Origin: CAZRGV01 sp964599655
Lineage (GTDB): Bacteria > Planctomycetota > Planctomycetia > Isosphaerales > Isosphaeraceae
Length of the DNA stretch: 64,000 nt
Direction of reading: 5' to 3'
Assembly (NCBI GenBank): GCA_964599655.1
Contig: CAZRGV010000013.1
Location: forward strand, 8,042 to 72,041
Every line of letters begins with the position of its first letter. Within the stretch, counting starts at the first letter, position 1. Both the position numbers and the translations under genes were made by a program. Under the pieces are notes generated by a model that had not been told where the DNA came from, did not search any database, and saw only the letters and a program-made list of their open reading frames with translations. Below, one piece after another: positions 36,785-47,025 of this stretch.

Positions 36785-39700
36785 GCGTCCCCGTCAGACC
36801 TCAATCGCTCACGTCCCAGCAAGAGTCGGCCCTTCACGTCAAGGGTGCCAGCGTGGCACTCAGCGCCGGTGCGGGCTGTGGCAAGACGCTGGTTCTCACC
36901 GAGCGGTTCCTCCGACTCCTGGAGGGCCCGACTCCCCTTCCGCTTCGCTCCATCGTCGCATTGACGTTCACCGAAAAGGCGGCTCGGGAGCTTCGCGAAC
37001 GAGTCCGGCTCGCCTGTAGAAGACGGCTCGATGAAGGAGTCGACGCCGCCTACTGGCGATCCATTCTTCGAGGGCTCGAGGCGGCCCCGATCGGGACGTT
37101 TCACGGATTCTGCGGCGAATTACTTCGACGGTTTCCGATCGAGGCGGGGATCGAGCCCGGTTTCGCGATCGTCGAGGAAGCGATCGCTCCGACCCTCCGG
37201 GACGCCGCGCTCTCGTCGTGCTTTCGACAATGGCTCGCCAGCGGTAACGAGGATCTCCGAATCCTCGCCGTTGAGTTCGGACTGTCCGCCGTCCGCCAGG
37301 AGCTGACCGACCTGATAACCGATCGAGGAGGGAACGACTACCAGTCCTGGGCCCTGCGAAAACCCGACGAGATCGTCGCGATCTGGGAATCCGCGTGGAA
37401 ATCGAAGGTTCGCCCACGAATCCTCGAATCGATTCTCCAGAGTGGCGAATCCCTGATCCATCTGTTCGATGCTCATCCATGTTCTCATAATGTAATGCAA
37501 AAACGTATCGACTTCATGAGACAACATGTGCCCTTGATTACCGGCAGCGCGGATCCTGTCGGGTTGCTTTCGACCCTTCGAGAACACGCGGTGGTAAAAG
37601 GGGGCGGCGGGAAGAGCGACTGGCCGTCCGAGGAGGCGTTCGAGGAAGTCAAGGCGAGGCTCACGACGTTTCGCGGCGAGATTGACAAGGCGTGCCAGGC
37701 TCTGGAGTTCGACGAGTCGGGCTCGCTCGATGCGGCGGAGTACGGGGTTCGATTCGCCAGGCTCGCTTCGGAAGCCGTCGCGAGGTACGACGATTGGAAA
37801 CGCTCTCGCGGCATGATCGATTTCGACGATCTGCTGCTGAAGACGCGCGACCTGCTACGCGATGGTCCTCCGTCCGTTCGTGAAGAACTTTCAAAGTCCA
37901 TCGAGGTCATCCTGGTTGATGAGTTTCAGGACACCGACCCGGTGCAAGGGGAAATTCTCGAGCTCCTGGCAGGCCCCGAGCTTTGCCAGGGACGGTTGTT
38001 CCTGGTCGGTGATGTCAAGCAGTCGATCTATCGATTCCGAGGCGCACGTCCCGAGCTTTTCCAGGAGTTTCGCGAGCGGTTTCCGGTCGCGGGCCAACTC
38101 GCGTTGACCGACAACTTTCGAAGTGTTTCCCAGATTATCGATTTTGTGAACGCGCTCTTTGGCGATCATTTTCGAGGAGAAGAACACTTGCTTCGAGCGG
38201 CGTCGAGGGCTCGTTCGCACGAGGAACCGCCGGTGATCGAGTTTCTCTGGGCGGAGGACCCGGCGCACGACCAGACGGGAAAAACGCCCGTCGCGCGACG
38301 ACGAGCCACCGAGGCCCGATGGATTGCGCGGCATCTCAAGAATCGGCTCGACGCGGGTTGGCCGATCTGGGACTCGAAGGAATCCTGCCTTCGCGATGCC
38401 AACCCGGGAGATGTTGTGTACCTCTTCCGAACACTCAACGACGCCGCCGCCTATGAGCACGCCCTGGTCCAGGAAGGGCTCGACTACTACATCGTCGGTG
38501 GCGCGGCCTTCTTCGCTCAACAGGAAGTCCTCGACCTGATCAACCTGCTCTCGTCGATCGAGGACCCGCTCGATGAGCTGGCATTGGCCGGTGTTCTGCG
38601 AAGTCCTTTTTTCGGAGTGAGTGATGAGGGCCTGTACTGGTTGGTCGCTCGTGGCGGCGACCTTCCCACGGGCCTCCTGCAATATCAGTCGATCGAGGAT
38701 CTCTCCGCGCGAGATCGCCAGCGAATTGCGAGGGCCCATGAGTCCTTGAGACGATGGCGCTCAACGAAAGATCATGTTTCGATTGATACCACTCTTGAGC
38801 GCGCGCTTGACGAGTCGGGTTATGAGGCGGCCCTGCTCGGAGAACATCTGGGGGAGCGGAAGCGGGCGAACGTCCGGAAACTCGTGCGGCTGGCGCGCCG
38901 TTTTGACGCTCAGGGAGGCATGACGCTCGCCGACTTCGTGGCCCGGCTTCGCGCCGATTTACGCAAGCCCCCTCGCGAGGAACAAGCCGCGACGGTTGAT
39001 GAACGAGGCGATGCCGTGCGTCTCATGTCGATTCATCAAGCCAAGGGTTTGGAGTTCCCGATCGTGGTGGTTCCCGACCTGGATCGGGGTATTCCCGCGA
39101 TACGCGACAGGGTCACCTTTCATTCCGATCTTGGCATTCTTGTGCAACCGCCGAACGATCCCGACACCGGTGAGAGCCGCGGCACAAGTCTCGGATGGAC
39201 CGTGTTTCGCCAGATCGAAGCCAGGGAAGAGGAGCAAGAAGCCCTCAGACTTTTTTATGTTGCGGTGACGCGAGCACGCGACGCGCTGATTCTTTCGGCC
39301 GGCCTGTCCGCGACCGAGGAGCCGAAATCCCCGGCGCTTCGACTTCTCGCGGATCGTTTCGACCGGGAAACCGGCCATTGCAAGGCGCGATTGCCGTCGG
39401 ATTGGACCTTGCCCGCCGTTCACGTGATCCTTCAAGAGCCGCCAGCAACGCAGCGGGTCGCCAGGTCAAAGCCCGCTCGCAATCACCTGGCGGTCGCCCG
39501 GACAATCCAACAGAGTCGTCTCGAGCCAGAGCTGCCTCTTCCGACTTCCATTTCCCGCCCTCGATGGATGGATCTTGATGCATTGCGCGCGCTCGAACCG
39601 ACCGCCAGGAGTGTGGACCGACTCCTTCGAGCGATACTCAACGATTCGGAATCCCTGGATCTGAGCCGGCTTTCGAGCGTTGGTGAGCGCGCGGCGCGGG

Positions 39701-40107
39701 TCGTCATCCCCATGGCTTCCGCCGATCTGGTGGAGGAAACCATCCTCCGGGTCTCCACCTGGCTTCGCAGTCGTGTCGCGCAGGACTTAGCCGGATCAAC
39801 GGAGATCCTTCGAGCCATCGAGTGGGTGCTGACCTGGCCGCCGGGATCGCAGGACGCGACGACCTTTCGAGGCAGGACGGAGTTTGCCTTTCGCGATTCC
39901 GAGGGAGTTTGGCAACTCGCCGTGCTGGCCGAGGCCTCCGTGTCGGTCGCACACGAGCGGCTCCGTCTGCTCCTATCCGCGAGGGCCCTTGGGCTGGAAC
40001 CTCTCCGTCGAGGCTGGATCGTGCGGCTTGGTCCGGGGGGCGGAATTCTGGAGGTGGACCAATTCGAGGATCGCGAGATTGAGAACGCGATCGAAGCGGT
40101 TTTATGA
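36781..40107 (+). CDS. AddA-like UvrD/RecB-family helicase with degenerate nuclease domain
   Basis: A 1,108-residue SF1A helicase. Walker A AGAGCGKT is at 29-36, TFTEKAARELRERV is motif Ia, VDEFQDTDPVQGEI is motif II, GDVKQSIYRFRGARPELF is motif III, SIHQAKGLEFPIVVVPDL is motif V and YVAVTRARDAL is motif VI. The ATG overlaps the AddB-like stop by 4 bases, so translation is coupled. The final 80 residues align with an AddA/RecB nuclease domain by order, but the D-Y-K-T catalytic strand is replaced (GVWQLAVLAEASVS). The nuclease is therefore probably dead, and cutting would fall to the AddB-like partner. Confidence 0.87.
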   Translation: MSVPVRPQSLTSQQESALHVKGASVALSAGAGCGKTLVLTERFLRLLEGPTPLPLRSIVALTFTEKAARELRERVRLACRRRLDEGVDAAYWRSILRGLEAAPIGTFHGFCGELLRRFPIEAGIEPGFAIVEEAIAPTLRDAALSSCFRQWLASGNEDLRILAVEFGLSAVRQELTDLITDRGGNDYQSWALRKPDEIVAIWESAWKSKVRPRILESILQSGESLIHLFDAHPCSHNVMQKRIDFMRQHVPLITGSADPVGLLSTLREHAVVKGGGGKSDWPSEEAFEEVKARLTTFRGEIDKACQALEFDESGSLDAAEYGVRFARLASEAVARYDDWKRSRGMIDFDDLLLKTRDLLRDGPPSVREELSKSIEVILVDEFQDTDPVQGEILELLAGPELCQGRLFLVGDVKQSIYRFRGARPELFQEFRERFPVAGQLALTDNFRSVSQIIDFVNALFGDHFRGEEHLLRAASRARSHEEPPVIEFLWAEDPAHDQTGKTPVARRRATEARWIARHLKNRLDAGWPIWDSKESCLRDANPGDVVYLFRTLNDAAAYEHALVQEGLDYYIVGGAAFFAQQEVLDLINLLSSIEDPLDELALAGVLRSPFFGVSDEGLYWLVARGGDLPTGLLQYQSIEDLSARDRQRIARAHESLRRWRSTKDHVSIDTTLERALDESGYEAALLGEHLGERKRANVRKLVRLARRFDAQGGMTLADFVARLRADLRKPPREEQAATVDERGDAVRLMSIHQAKGLEFPIVVVPDLDRGIPAIRDRVTFHSDLGILVQPPNDPDTGESRGTSLGWTVFRQIEAREEEQEALRLFYVAVTRARDALILSAGLSATEEPKSPALRLLADRFDRETGHCKARLPSDWTLPAVHVILQEPPATQRVARSKPARNHLAVARTIQQSRLEPELPLPTSISRPRWMDLDALRALEPTARSVDRLLRAILNDSESLDLSRLSSVGERAARVVIPMASADLVEETILRVSTWLRSRVAQDLAGSTEILRAIEWVLTWPPGSQDATTFRGRTEFAFRDSEGVWQLAVLAEASVSVAHERLRLLLSARALGLEPLRRGWIVRLGPGGGILEVDQFEDREIENAIEAVL

Positions 40108-40145
40108 GAACCGCTCCAGGGTGAGGCTTTCTGTCGTCAGAAAAT

Positions 40146-42044
40146 CTACTTAGATGTTGACTTGAGTTCACGTTGCGCGATCTCGGTCACGGTGTCCGCG
40201 ATCTCTGGCATCGATCGTGCGTAGGCCAGCCATTTTCTCTGCAGATCGGCAAATCCATCGATCTGATAGCTCGTTTTCAGCGCCGCCTCGATTCCTTGCC
40301 GCTGGGTGTCGCGCACGAACTGGATGAACTGCGCCGGGCTCCCCTGCTCGACAAGGAATCGCGTCAGCGAGATACTCTGTGCATAGTAAAGTGGCCAGTG
40401 CTTCCCATCGGGATAGTCCATGGCCATGAGCTTGTTCAATTCAAATAATTTTCCCTCGGCCAGCGGCCTGGCCAGCTCCGAGGCGCGACGGCTTTGTTCC
40501 GAGACAGGTTCAGCGAGGACGGCCATTCCTTCGTCGGCCCATCGTGGAATCTGTTGTTCCGAGAATAAGTCGACCAGGACGATGTGGGTCACCTCGTGCG
40601 GGAGGATCGCCGTTTCCAATCCGGGATGATCGGCTCGAAGGTTAATCCGGCGCGCGGTGACACGCCCCGCCATCAGTCCTGACGTCGAGAATCCGGGAGA
40701 CTCCTCCGCCTGACCCGTCATCTGACTGTAAATCGATGCCGTCGGATAGAGATAAATGTCACAACGGGGTGTCCAGGTCATCTTCGGCGACGCACCCGTC
40801 CATCGGCGGCTTTGCTCCTCGCGGATGGTTTCCGCGATTCGTGAAACTCTCCGCGCGAGTTCTTCATTCGCGTGCAGAATGCGGAAGTTCGGGGTTTCCC
40901 ACACCTGCCAGTTGCCGAACGGGGCTGCCGGCTTACCCGGAAACGATTGCGGGTTGAGTGACGTCGTCGACGTGGTGCCGGGGTTCGAAGGCGCAGGTTC
41001 CGCGGGGCGTCGAGGCGAAGTGGGCACATCCCTCGAATCACGAGCCGGTGCGAGAGCCGGTGCGTTCTTGTCCTCACGGGACGGAACGGATTGGCCGTCG
41101 TCGGGCGAGGCGCCTCGGAGGATGATTCTCTTGGGATCGGCCTTGCGACTCTGGGCTGAGCGTTCGACGACAAGGTTTCGGAGATATTCGTCGTACCAGT
41201 TCTTGGGACTCAACTGTCGGATTCGAAGGATTTCGTCATGAATCGAGGCCCACTCCTCGCGCGTCCGAGGCGGGGCGTTGATTCGTCGAACGACGGCGAA
41301 TCGTCGGCAGTAGGCCCAGGCATCTTTTCGAGAGTCCGGCAGCGTCCCACGACGGGCCAGGGAGGCGTACCTCGTTCCCGCTTCGTCGTATCGCTTCGCC
41401 AGAAACGAAGCATCCGCCAGAGCCAGTTCCCGCTCGTTCAGATCAGTTGGAGAAGGCGCTGTCGCGGAATCTGACTTCGAGGAAGAGGATGTCGACTCTG
41501 TCGAAGCCTTGGGGCCGTGGGTTGTCTTCGTTGAGACAGCATCGATCCCACGTTCCGAGTCGGGTGCGATCGGGCCCGGCTCGAGCGCTTTCAACGGACT
41601 GGCTTCGGTGGGCTGGGAAGGGGAATCGACCCGCGCGTTTCGAGGCGGTTGGGCCGTCGCTTTCGGAAGATCGAGGACTTCCCCGTCGGTCGTCGGAGAG
41701 AGATTTGGAAGCGGGGCGGGCGGGTTGGGTCGAGGCTTGGAAGCACGATCCAGAATCGCGAGGTTTTCGCGATAGAGTTCCGCCTCTTGCGGGTTGCCAG
41801 CGGCGTCCGCCTGCTGCGCCGCGAGGTTGTAGGCGGTCCTGAGTAATTCGAGAATCGAGGAACGGTCGTTCGCCGACGCCGTGGGCAGAGCGGTTTCGAG
41901 TAGGGCAATCGATCCTCGCGCATCATTGCGTTCAAGCAGCGATCGTGCGGACTCAAGAGGATCCTGATCGGTAGAGGCCGAAGCGATGCCGGAAAGAAGG
42001 AAGCAGAGAAGGGCCGTCGCGGCCCGCGCTCGGAAGCATGGCAT
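40146..42044 (-). CDS. Secreted zinc-metallopeptidase-like protein (peptidase MA / DUF1570 type)
   Basis: A 632-residue exported protein with a signal peptide at 1-23 (ATALLCFLLSGIASA). The first 370 residues are helical and then low-complexity linkers rich in Ser, Pro and Thr. The C-terminal 240 residues hold a gluzincin-like domain: HEVTH (ILPHEVTHIVLVDLF) and a downstream glutamate in RWADEGMAVLAEPVSEQ, the expected zinc ligands. The length and linkers suggest a periplasmic or surface protein. The substrate is unknown. It is read toward the AddA-like gene and ends 38 bases from it. ATG at 42044. Confidence 0.8.
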   Translation of the reverse strand: MPCFRARAATALLCFLLSGIASASTDQDPLESARSLLERNDARGSIALLETALPTASANDRSSILELLRTAYNLAAQQADAAGNPQEAELYRENLAILDRASKPRPNPPAPLPNLSPTTDGEVLDLPKATAQPPRNARVDSPSQPTEASPLKALEPGPIAPDSERGIDAVSTKTTHGPKASTESTSSSSKSDSATAPSPTDLNERELALADASFLAKRYDEAGTRYASLARRGTLPDSRKDAWAYCRRFAVVRRINAPPRTREEWASIHDEILRIRQLSPKNWYDEYLRNLVVERSAQSRKADPKRIILRGASPDDGQSVPSREDKNAPALAPARDSRDVPTSPRRPAEPAPSNPGTTSTTSLNPQSFPGKPAAPFGNWQVWETPNFRILHANEELARRVSRIAETIREEQSRRWTGASPKMTWTPRCDIYLYPTASIYSQMTGQAEESPGFSTSGLMAGRVTARRINLRADHPGLETAILPHEVTHIVLVDLFSEQQIPRWADEGMAVLAEPVSEQSRRASELARPLAEGKLFELNKLMAMDYPDGKHWPLYYAQSISLTRFLVEQGSPAQFIQFVRDTQRQGIEAALKTSYQIDGFADLQRKWLAYARSMPEIADTVTEIAQRELKSTSK

Positions 42045-42389
42045 GACGTTCCGTGTCCTGCGTTGTGGTCGGCTTCGGCCGGCGGAAAAGACGTGTCAAT
42101 TGATGCTGATATGATCTATTAGTGCGCAGGCCAAACAGACCTCGTCCCTGAGGTATCGCCCGGGCACCGGCGCCTGAGTCACCGCTTTCCTGTAGGCATT
42201 GGGGGCTTGGCCGGAATCGCGGGCATTCGTGGAGCGACCGGAGTATCCCTCGCCCGCGAGATCACGTCAAGGCGAACTCGGGGTGGTTGCCGCGCACTCA
42301 AGGGTGACGGCGACCACCTTTCCGAGCGGCCTTGGTGAGACGATTCGACCTGCCGGCGAGATCGTCGCGATCAACGACGCCCGAATGGT
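42045..42389. other. Intergenic region, no gene seen
   Basis: This 345-base stretch lies between the peptidase-like gene and the DUF1501 gene, both on the minus strand. A TTGACA on the minus strand (42099-42094) could be a -35 element for the peptidase gene, but the hexamer 17 bases on is GAAGCC, not a convincing -10. No strong hairpin was noticed. Confidence 0.4.
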
Positions 42390-43850
42390 TCAGGCCAGAA
42401 TACCCTTGATGGGATGCTGGTCCAGAACGCCTGTCAATCTCATGTCGAGGCCCTGGAACTTGTAGGTCAGGCGGCGATGGTCGATTCCGAGGCAGTGGAG
42501 GATCGTCGCATTGATATCATGAATATGCACGGGATCCTTCACGATGTTATAGCTGAACTCGTCGGTTTCTCCGTAAACCACGCCGGGCTTGATGCCACCG
42601 CCAGCCATCCACATGGTGAAGCACTTGGGATGGTGGTCTCGGCCATAGTTTTCCTTGGTGAGGTTGCCCTGGCAGTAGATCGTGCGACCAAACTCGCCGC
42701 CCCAGATGACCAGCGTGTCGTCGAGCAAGCCCCGCTGCTTGAGGTCCTGAATCAGGGCGTAGCTCGGCTGATCGATGTCACGGCACTGGTTCGGCAGGTC
42801 ATGCGCGACGTTCGCGTGCTGGTCCCAGCCTCTGTGGAAGATCTGCACGAAGCGCACGTTTCGCTCGGCCATTCGGCGGGCCAGCAAGCAGCTTGCGGCG
42901 AATGTGCCGGGTTTCGTCACGTCGGGACCATAAAGATCGAGGGTTTGTTTGGATTCGCCCGAGAGGTCCATCAGATCGGGAACCGAGGACTGCATTCGGA
43001 ACGCCATCTCGTACTGGGCGATCCTCGCCTGGGTTTCGGGATCTCCAACTTCGGCAAGTTCTTTCTGATTCAGATGGGCCAGCGTGTCGAGCATGCGACG
43101 GCGCGTTGAGCCGTCGACGCCTGGAGGATTCGTCAGAAAGAGCACCGGATCGCCGATCGAGCGAAGTGCGACCCCTTGATGCTTGCTGGGCAGGAAGCCG
43201 GAACCCCAAAGGCGATTGTAGAGGGCCTGAGCGTCCTTCCGGCCTGTCCAGCTTGCGGTCATTACCACGAAGGCCGGCAAATTCTGGTTCTCGGTGCCGA
43301 GACCGTAACTCAGCCAGGCTCCCAGGCTGGGCCGGCCGGGAAGCTGGTGGCCGGTGCAAATGTAGGTGATCGCCGGGTCGTGGTTGATCGCTTCGGTGTG
43401 TACGGATCTGATGATCGCGAGGTCGTCAACCATCTTCGACGTCCAGGGCAGCAGTTCACTGACCCAGGCGCCCGACTGGCCATGCTGCTGGAACTTGTAA
43501 CGGGACGGAGCGATCGGGAATCGGGCCTGACCACTGGTCATGGTCGTCAGCCGCTGGCCCATTCTCACCGTTTCCGGCAGGTCCTTGTCGAACCACTCGC
43601 CCATCTTCGGCTTGTAGTCATACAGGTCCATCTGCGACGGCGCGCCCGACATGAACAGGTAAATCGCGCGCTTGGCCTTGGGGGCGAAGTGCGGCAGACC
43701 CGGCAAGCCACCCGTCGATGGGACCGATGCCGCGAGGCCAGGAGGCGAGGGCAGCAACGACGCGAGCGCGGCCGAACCCAGACCGACCGCGGACCGGCCA
43801 AAGAAATGCCTGCGCGTGATTGCCTGGACGTGTTCTCGAATGGGATCCAT
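42390..43850 (-). CDS. DUF1501 family protein with Tat signal
   Basis: A 486-residue protein starting at ATG 43850. A twin-arginine signal TRRHFFGRSAVGLGSAALAS is at about 12-31. The alkaline-phosphatase-like DUF1501 domain follows (RAIYLFMSGAPSQMDLYDYK; GRPSLGAWLSYGLGTENQNL; LLDDTLVIWGGEFGRT; GRDHHPKCFTMWMAGGG). Histidines and acids in these blocks could bind metal. It lies 19 bases downstream of the DUF1553 gene in the usual planctomycete order. Tat export suggests it folds, with cofactor, before leaving the cytoplasm. The substrate is unknown. Confidence 0.93.
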   Translation of the reverse strand: MDPIREHVQAITRRHFFGRSAVGLGSAALASLLPSPPGLAASVPSTGGLPGLPHFAPKAKRAIYLFMSGAPSQMDLYDYKPKMGEWFDKDLPETVRMGQRLTTMTSGQARFPIAPSRYKFQQHGQSGAWVSELLPWTSKMVDDLAIIRSVHTEAINHDPAITYICTGHQLPGRPSLGAWLSYGLGTENQNLPAFVVMTASWTGRKDAQALYNRLWGSGFLPSKHQGVALRSIGDPVLFLTNPPGVDGSTRRRMLDTLAHLNQKELAEVGDPETQARIAQYEMAFRMQSSVPDLMDLSGESKQTLDLYGPDVTKPGTFAASCLLARRMAERNVRFVQIFHRGWDQHANVAHDLPNQCRDIDQPSYALIQDLKQRGLLDDTLVIWGGEFGRTIYCQGNLTKENYGRDHHPKCFTMWMAGGGIKPGVVYGETDEFSYNIVKDPVHIHDINATILHCLGIDHRRLTYKFQGLDMRLTGVLDQHPIKGILA

Positions 43851-43869
43851 GGCTGGCCTCTCTGTTCGG

Positions 43870-46800
43870 TTAGCCCTTGGTGATCACTTCGTCGAGATTG
43901 AGCAAGAGGTTCGCGATCATCGTCCAGGCCGCCAGTTCGTTTGGCGGCAGGGTGGCGTCGGGCTTCGATTCTCCGGTCGTGATCAGTTTCTTGGCCGCCT
44001 CGACGTTCTCGGAGTAGGTCTTCATAAGATCGTGGTATGCCGCGATCAGCTCGCGGAACTCCTTGTCGTCGGGGCGCCTGGCGGTTACGAGCCGGAACAT
44101 GAAGGTGATTCGATCTTCGGGCGTCGATCCCCCCTCGCGGAGCGTTCTCTCACCCAGCCCGCGGGCTGCCTCGACGTATTGTGGATCGTTCAAAAGCATC
44201 AACGCCTGGAGTGGTGTATTGGTCCGCTCGCGACGAACGGTGCAGGCCTCGCGCGACGGGGCGTCCAGGATGCTCATTTCAGGCGGGGGCGCGGTTCGCT
44301 TCCAGAAGGTGTACAGGCTGCGACGATGAACCTTCTCGTTGCCCTGGTCGGCCACGAATTTCGCCGTGTTGCTGCTGGTGTAGCCGACTGCCTCCCAGAG
44401 ACCGGGCGGCTGGGGTGGCTTGACGCTCGGTCCGCCGACCTGTTCGACCAGCAGGCCGCTCAGAAAGAGTGCCTGATCCCGGAGCATTTCGGCGTCGAGC
44501 CGGAATCGGGGCCCTCGTGAGAGAAGCCGGTTGGCGGGATCTTTCGCGAGCCGATCGTTCGTGATGTGAGACGATTGTCGATATGTCGCTGACATCACGA
44601 TCTGTTTCAAGAACGACTTGGTGTTCCAGCCGCCTTCACGGAACTCCACGGCAAGCCAGTCGAGCAGTTCCGGATGGCTGGGTGGTTCCCCCTGTGAGCC
44701 GAAGTCCTCGGATGTCTTCACGAGCCCCGTTCCAAACAACTGCTGCCAGAAACGGTTCACGGTGACCCGGGCCACGAGCGGGTTACTCGGATCGACCAAC
44801 CATTGGGCGAAGCCGAGCCGGTCGCGAGGCGCGTCGTCGGGCAGTGGCGGAAGGAATGCCGGTACCTTCCGGTCGACTTTTTCCCCCTTCTGGTCGTACT
44901 CGCCTCGCTTCAGGATATAGGCCGGCTTGAGCGGCTTGCTTTCCTTGAACACCAGGGTTGTGGAGATCTGGTTGTTCAGATCGTTCCGTTGTTTCTCGAC
45001 GTCGGCGAGTTGCTGGTGCAAGGGATCGAAGATGGATCGCGTCTTCGCATAGGCATGTTCGACAAAGTAATCCCGAAGTTTCGCCTTCTGGGCGTCGCTC
45101 CGCTTGCTCCGGTCGAGCTTGACGATCTCCTGAAGCTCCTTGGGCAAGGAGGAGGCTGCCCCCATCGCTCGCTGGGCTCGAATCCAGGAAGAGAGGGTCT
45201 CGTAGGTCTGGCCCTCCTGCGGGGTCCACGTCTCAAGCCCAGCCGTGTCCCAGTAGACGGTTCCTCCGTGCTGCGTGAAGGCCCAGCCCGAGACGGTCGA
45301 ACCCGCCTTCAGGCCGACCTTGGCGGCTTCCACTTCCAGGCGGACCCACTTGCCGGTCACGGGTAACGGACCGACGTGATGCCGTTCCGTGGACTTGTCC
45401 TTGCCGTACTCGATCAGGTTTTCGCCCCAGTAGGCGCGGTGTTTCCAGCCGTCCGTGTGCCACTGGAGCATGATTTCCTTGGGCGGATTGGTTGGATCAA
45501 TGAAGACGTAGGCAAAGAGGGTGTCCCCTTCACCGATCTTGAGCGCCGGCTTCGCGTCGGTGAAGAAGTGCTGGCTCTGGCCCTCCGCGGACCGTCGGAA
45601 GGATTTTTCGCCGCGATGAACCGGATGCTCGGGCATCGTGACGAAGTCCCAGGGCTTGCCGTTGCTGTCGTTGTTCGTGGGTTGCGCGCCGGGCGGAAGG
45701 GCGTCGTCGAACCAGACGTAATCGGCTCGAGCGACGAACTCGGGAAGGTTCGCGTCGATCGACTCGTCGTACGAGGTCTTGGCGACCTGGTCGCGGATCG
45801 ATTCGCGCAATTCGGCGATCTTCTGGTCCATGGACTTCAACGCCGACTCTTGCGCCTCGGTTGGCACTTGAACGACGGGTGGGTACTTCGCGGCGTTGCC
45901 GTCCATCTCGCTGCCGTCGAGGCTATTGAAGAAGGCGAAGAGCGAGTAAAAATCTCGCATCTTGATCGGGTCATACTTGTGGTCGTGGCAACGGGCGCAG
46001 CCGATGGTCAGTCCGAGAAAGACCGTGCCGTTGGTTTCGACCCGGTCGATGACGTTTCGGACGTAGAACTCCTCTTCGATCGCACCCCCTTCGTTGGTGG
46101 TCACATGGGCGCGGTTGAACCCGGTCGCGATGATCTGGTCACGGGTTGGGTTGGGGAGCAGATCGCCGGCGGTTTGTTCGATCACGAACTGGTCAAACGG
46201 CTTGTTGTCGTTGAAGGCTTTGATGACCCAGTCGCGATAGGGCCAGATCTCGCGATAGTTGTCGAGGTGAAGGCCATGGGTATCGCCGTAACGGGCGGCA
46301 TCGAGCCAGAAACGCGCCATGTGCTCGCCATACCGGGGGGAATCGAGCAGGCGATCAACAACCTTCTCGTAGGCGTTGGGTGATCGGTCGTTGACGAAGG
46401 CGTCCACCTCCGAGAGGGTCGGAGGCAACCCAGTCAGGTCGAGCGTGACGCGACGGATCAGGGTTTCGCGGTCGGCTTCGGGCGACGGTTGCAGCCCTTC
46501 GGCTTCGAGCCGAGCGAGGATAAACCGATCGATCGGGCTCCGAGGCCAGGTTGTGTTGGACACCTCCGGCAGGGCGGGCCGCCGTGGGGGCAGAAACGCC
46601 CAGTGAGACGACCACGCCGCCCCTTGCTCGACCCACTTCCGTATCAACGCCACCTGATCGGGGGTCAGGGTTTTTCCACTCTTGGCGGGCGGCATGTGGA
46701 TCGAGGGATCGTCTTCCTCGATCCGGAAGATGAGTTCACTCTCGTCCGGCGCGCCCGGCACGATGGCCTTGACGCCGTCTTTCAGCTCCGCCAATGCGCC

Positions 46801-47025
46801 TTCGGGAGTATCGAGCCGCAGACCCGCCTTCCGTTGCTCCTCGTCGGGACCGTGACAGGCGTAACAAGCATCCGACAGGATGGGACGGATGTCCCGATTG
46901 TAGTCGATCTTCGCCTTCGGAGAGTCCGCGAGGGCGTGCCCCGCCGCCAGCAAGGCAGCAAGCATCACGATCACGGGGAGCGTTCGACCCGTCGGATTCG
47001 TCCGGCAACGTGACCGCAAAGTCAT
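43870..47025 (-). CDS. Planctomycete cytochrome C, DUF1549 and DUF1553 protein
   Basis: A 1,051-residue exported protein. The signal peptide is in the first 30 residues (LPVIVMLAALLAAGHALA). The cytochrome-like domain has CYACHGPDEEQRKAGLRLDT, a C-x2-C-H haem site. The DUF1549 domain follows (FILARLEAEGLQPSPEADRE, LIRRVTLDLTGLPPTLSEVD). A middle insert of about 150 residues resembles a LamG-type beta-sandwich (WVRLEVEAAKVGLKAGSTVS). The DUF1553 domain ends the protein (LVARVTVNRFWQQLFGTGLV, NTPLQALMLLNDPQYVEAAR). ATG at 47025 has GGGAG upstream. It pairs with the DUF1501 gene and is probably periplasmic and redox-active; the target is unknown. Confidence 0.92.
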   Translation of the reverse strand: MTLRSRCRTNPTGRTLPVIVMLAALLAAGHALADSPKAKIDYNRDIRPILSDACYACHGPDEEQRKAGLRLDTPEGALAELKDGVKAIVPGAPDESELIFRIEEDDPSIHMPPAKSGKTLTPDQVALIRKWVEQGAAWSSHWAFLPPRRPALPEVSNTTWPRSPIDRFILARLEAEGLQPSPEADRETLIRRVTLDLTGLPPTLSEVDAFVNDRSPNAYEKVVDRLLDSPRYGEHMARFWLDAARYGDTHGLHLDNYREIWPYRDWVIKAFNDNKPFDQFVIEQTAGDLLPNPTRDQIIATGFNRAHVTTNEGGAIEEEFYVRNVIDRVETNGTVFLGLTIGCARCHDHKYDPIKMRDFYSLFAFFNSLDGSEMDGNAAKYPPVVQVPTEAQESALKSMDQKIAELRESIRDQVAKTSYDESIDANLPEFVARADYVWFDDALPPGAQPTNNDSNGKPWDFVTMPEHPVHRGEKSFRRSAEGQSQHFFTDAKPALKIGEGDTLFAYVFIDPTNPPKEIMLQWHTDGWKHRAYWGENLIEYGKDKSTERHHVGPLPVTGKWVRLEVEAAKVGLKAGSTVSGWAFTQHGGTVYWDTAGLETWTPQEGQTYETLSSWIRAQRAMGAASSLPKELQEIVKLDRSKRSDAQKAKLRDYFVEHAYAKTRSIFDPLHQQLADVEKQRNDLNNQISTTLVFKESKPLKPAYILKRGEYDQKGEKVDRKVPAFLPPLPDDAPRDRLGFAQWLVDPSNPLVARVTVNRFWQQLFGTGLVKTSEDFGSQGEPPSHPELLDWLAVEFREGGWNTKSFLKQIVMSATYRQSSHITNDRLAKDPANRLLSRGPRFRLDAEMLRDQALFLSGLLVEQVGGPSVKPPQPPGLWEAVGYTSSNTAKFVADQGNEKVHRRSLYTFWKRTAPPPEMSILDAPSREACTVRRERTNTPLQALMLLNDPQYVEAARGLGERTLREGGSTPEDRITFMFRLVTARRPDDKEFRELIAAYHDLMKTYSENVEAAKKLITTGESKPDATLPPNELAAWTMIANLLLNLDEVITKG

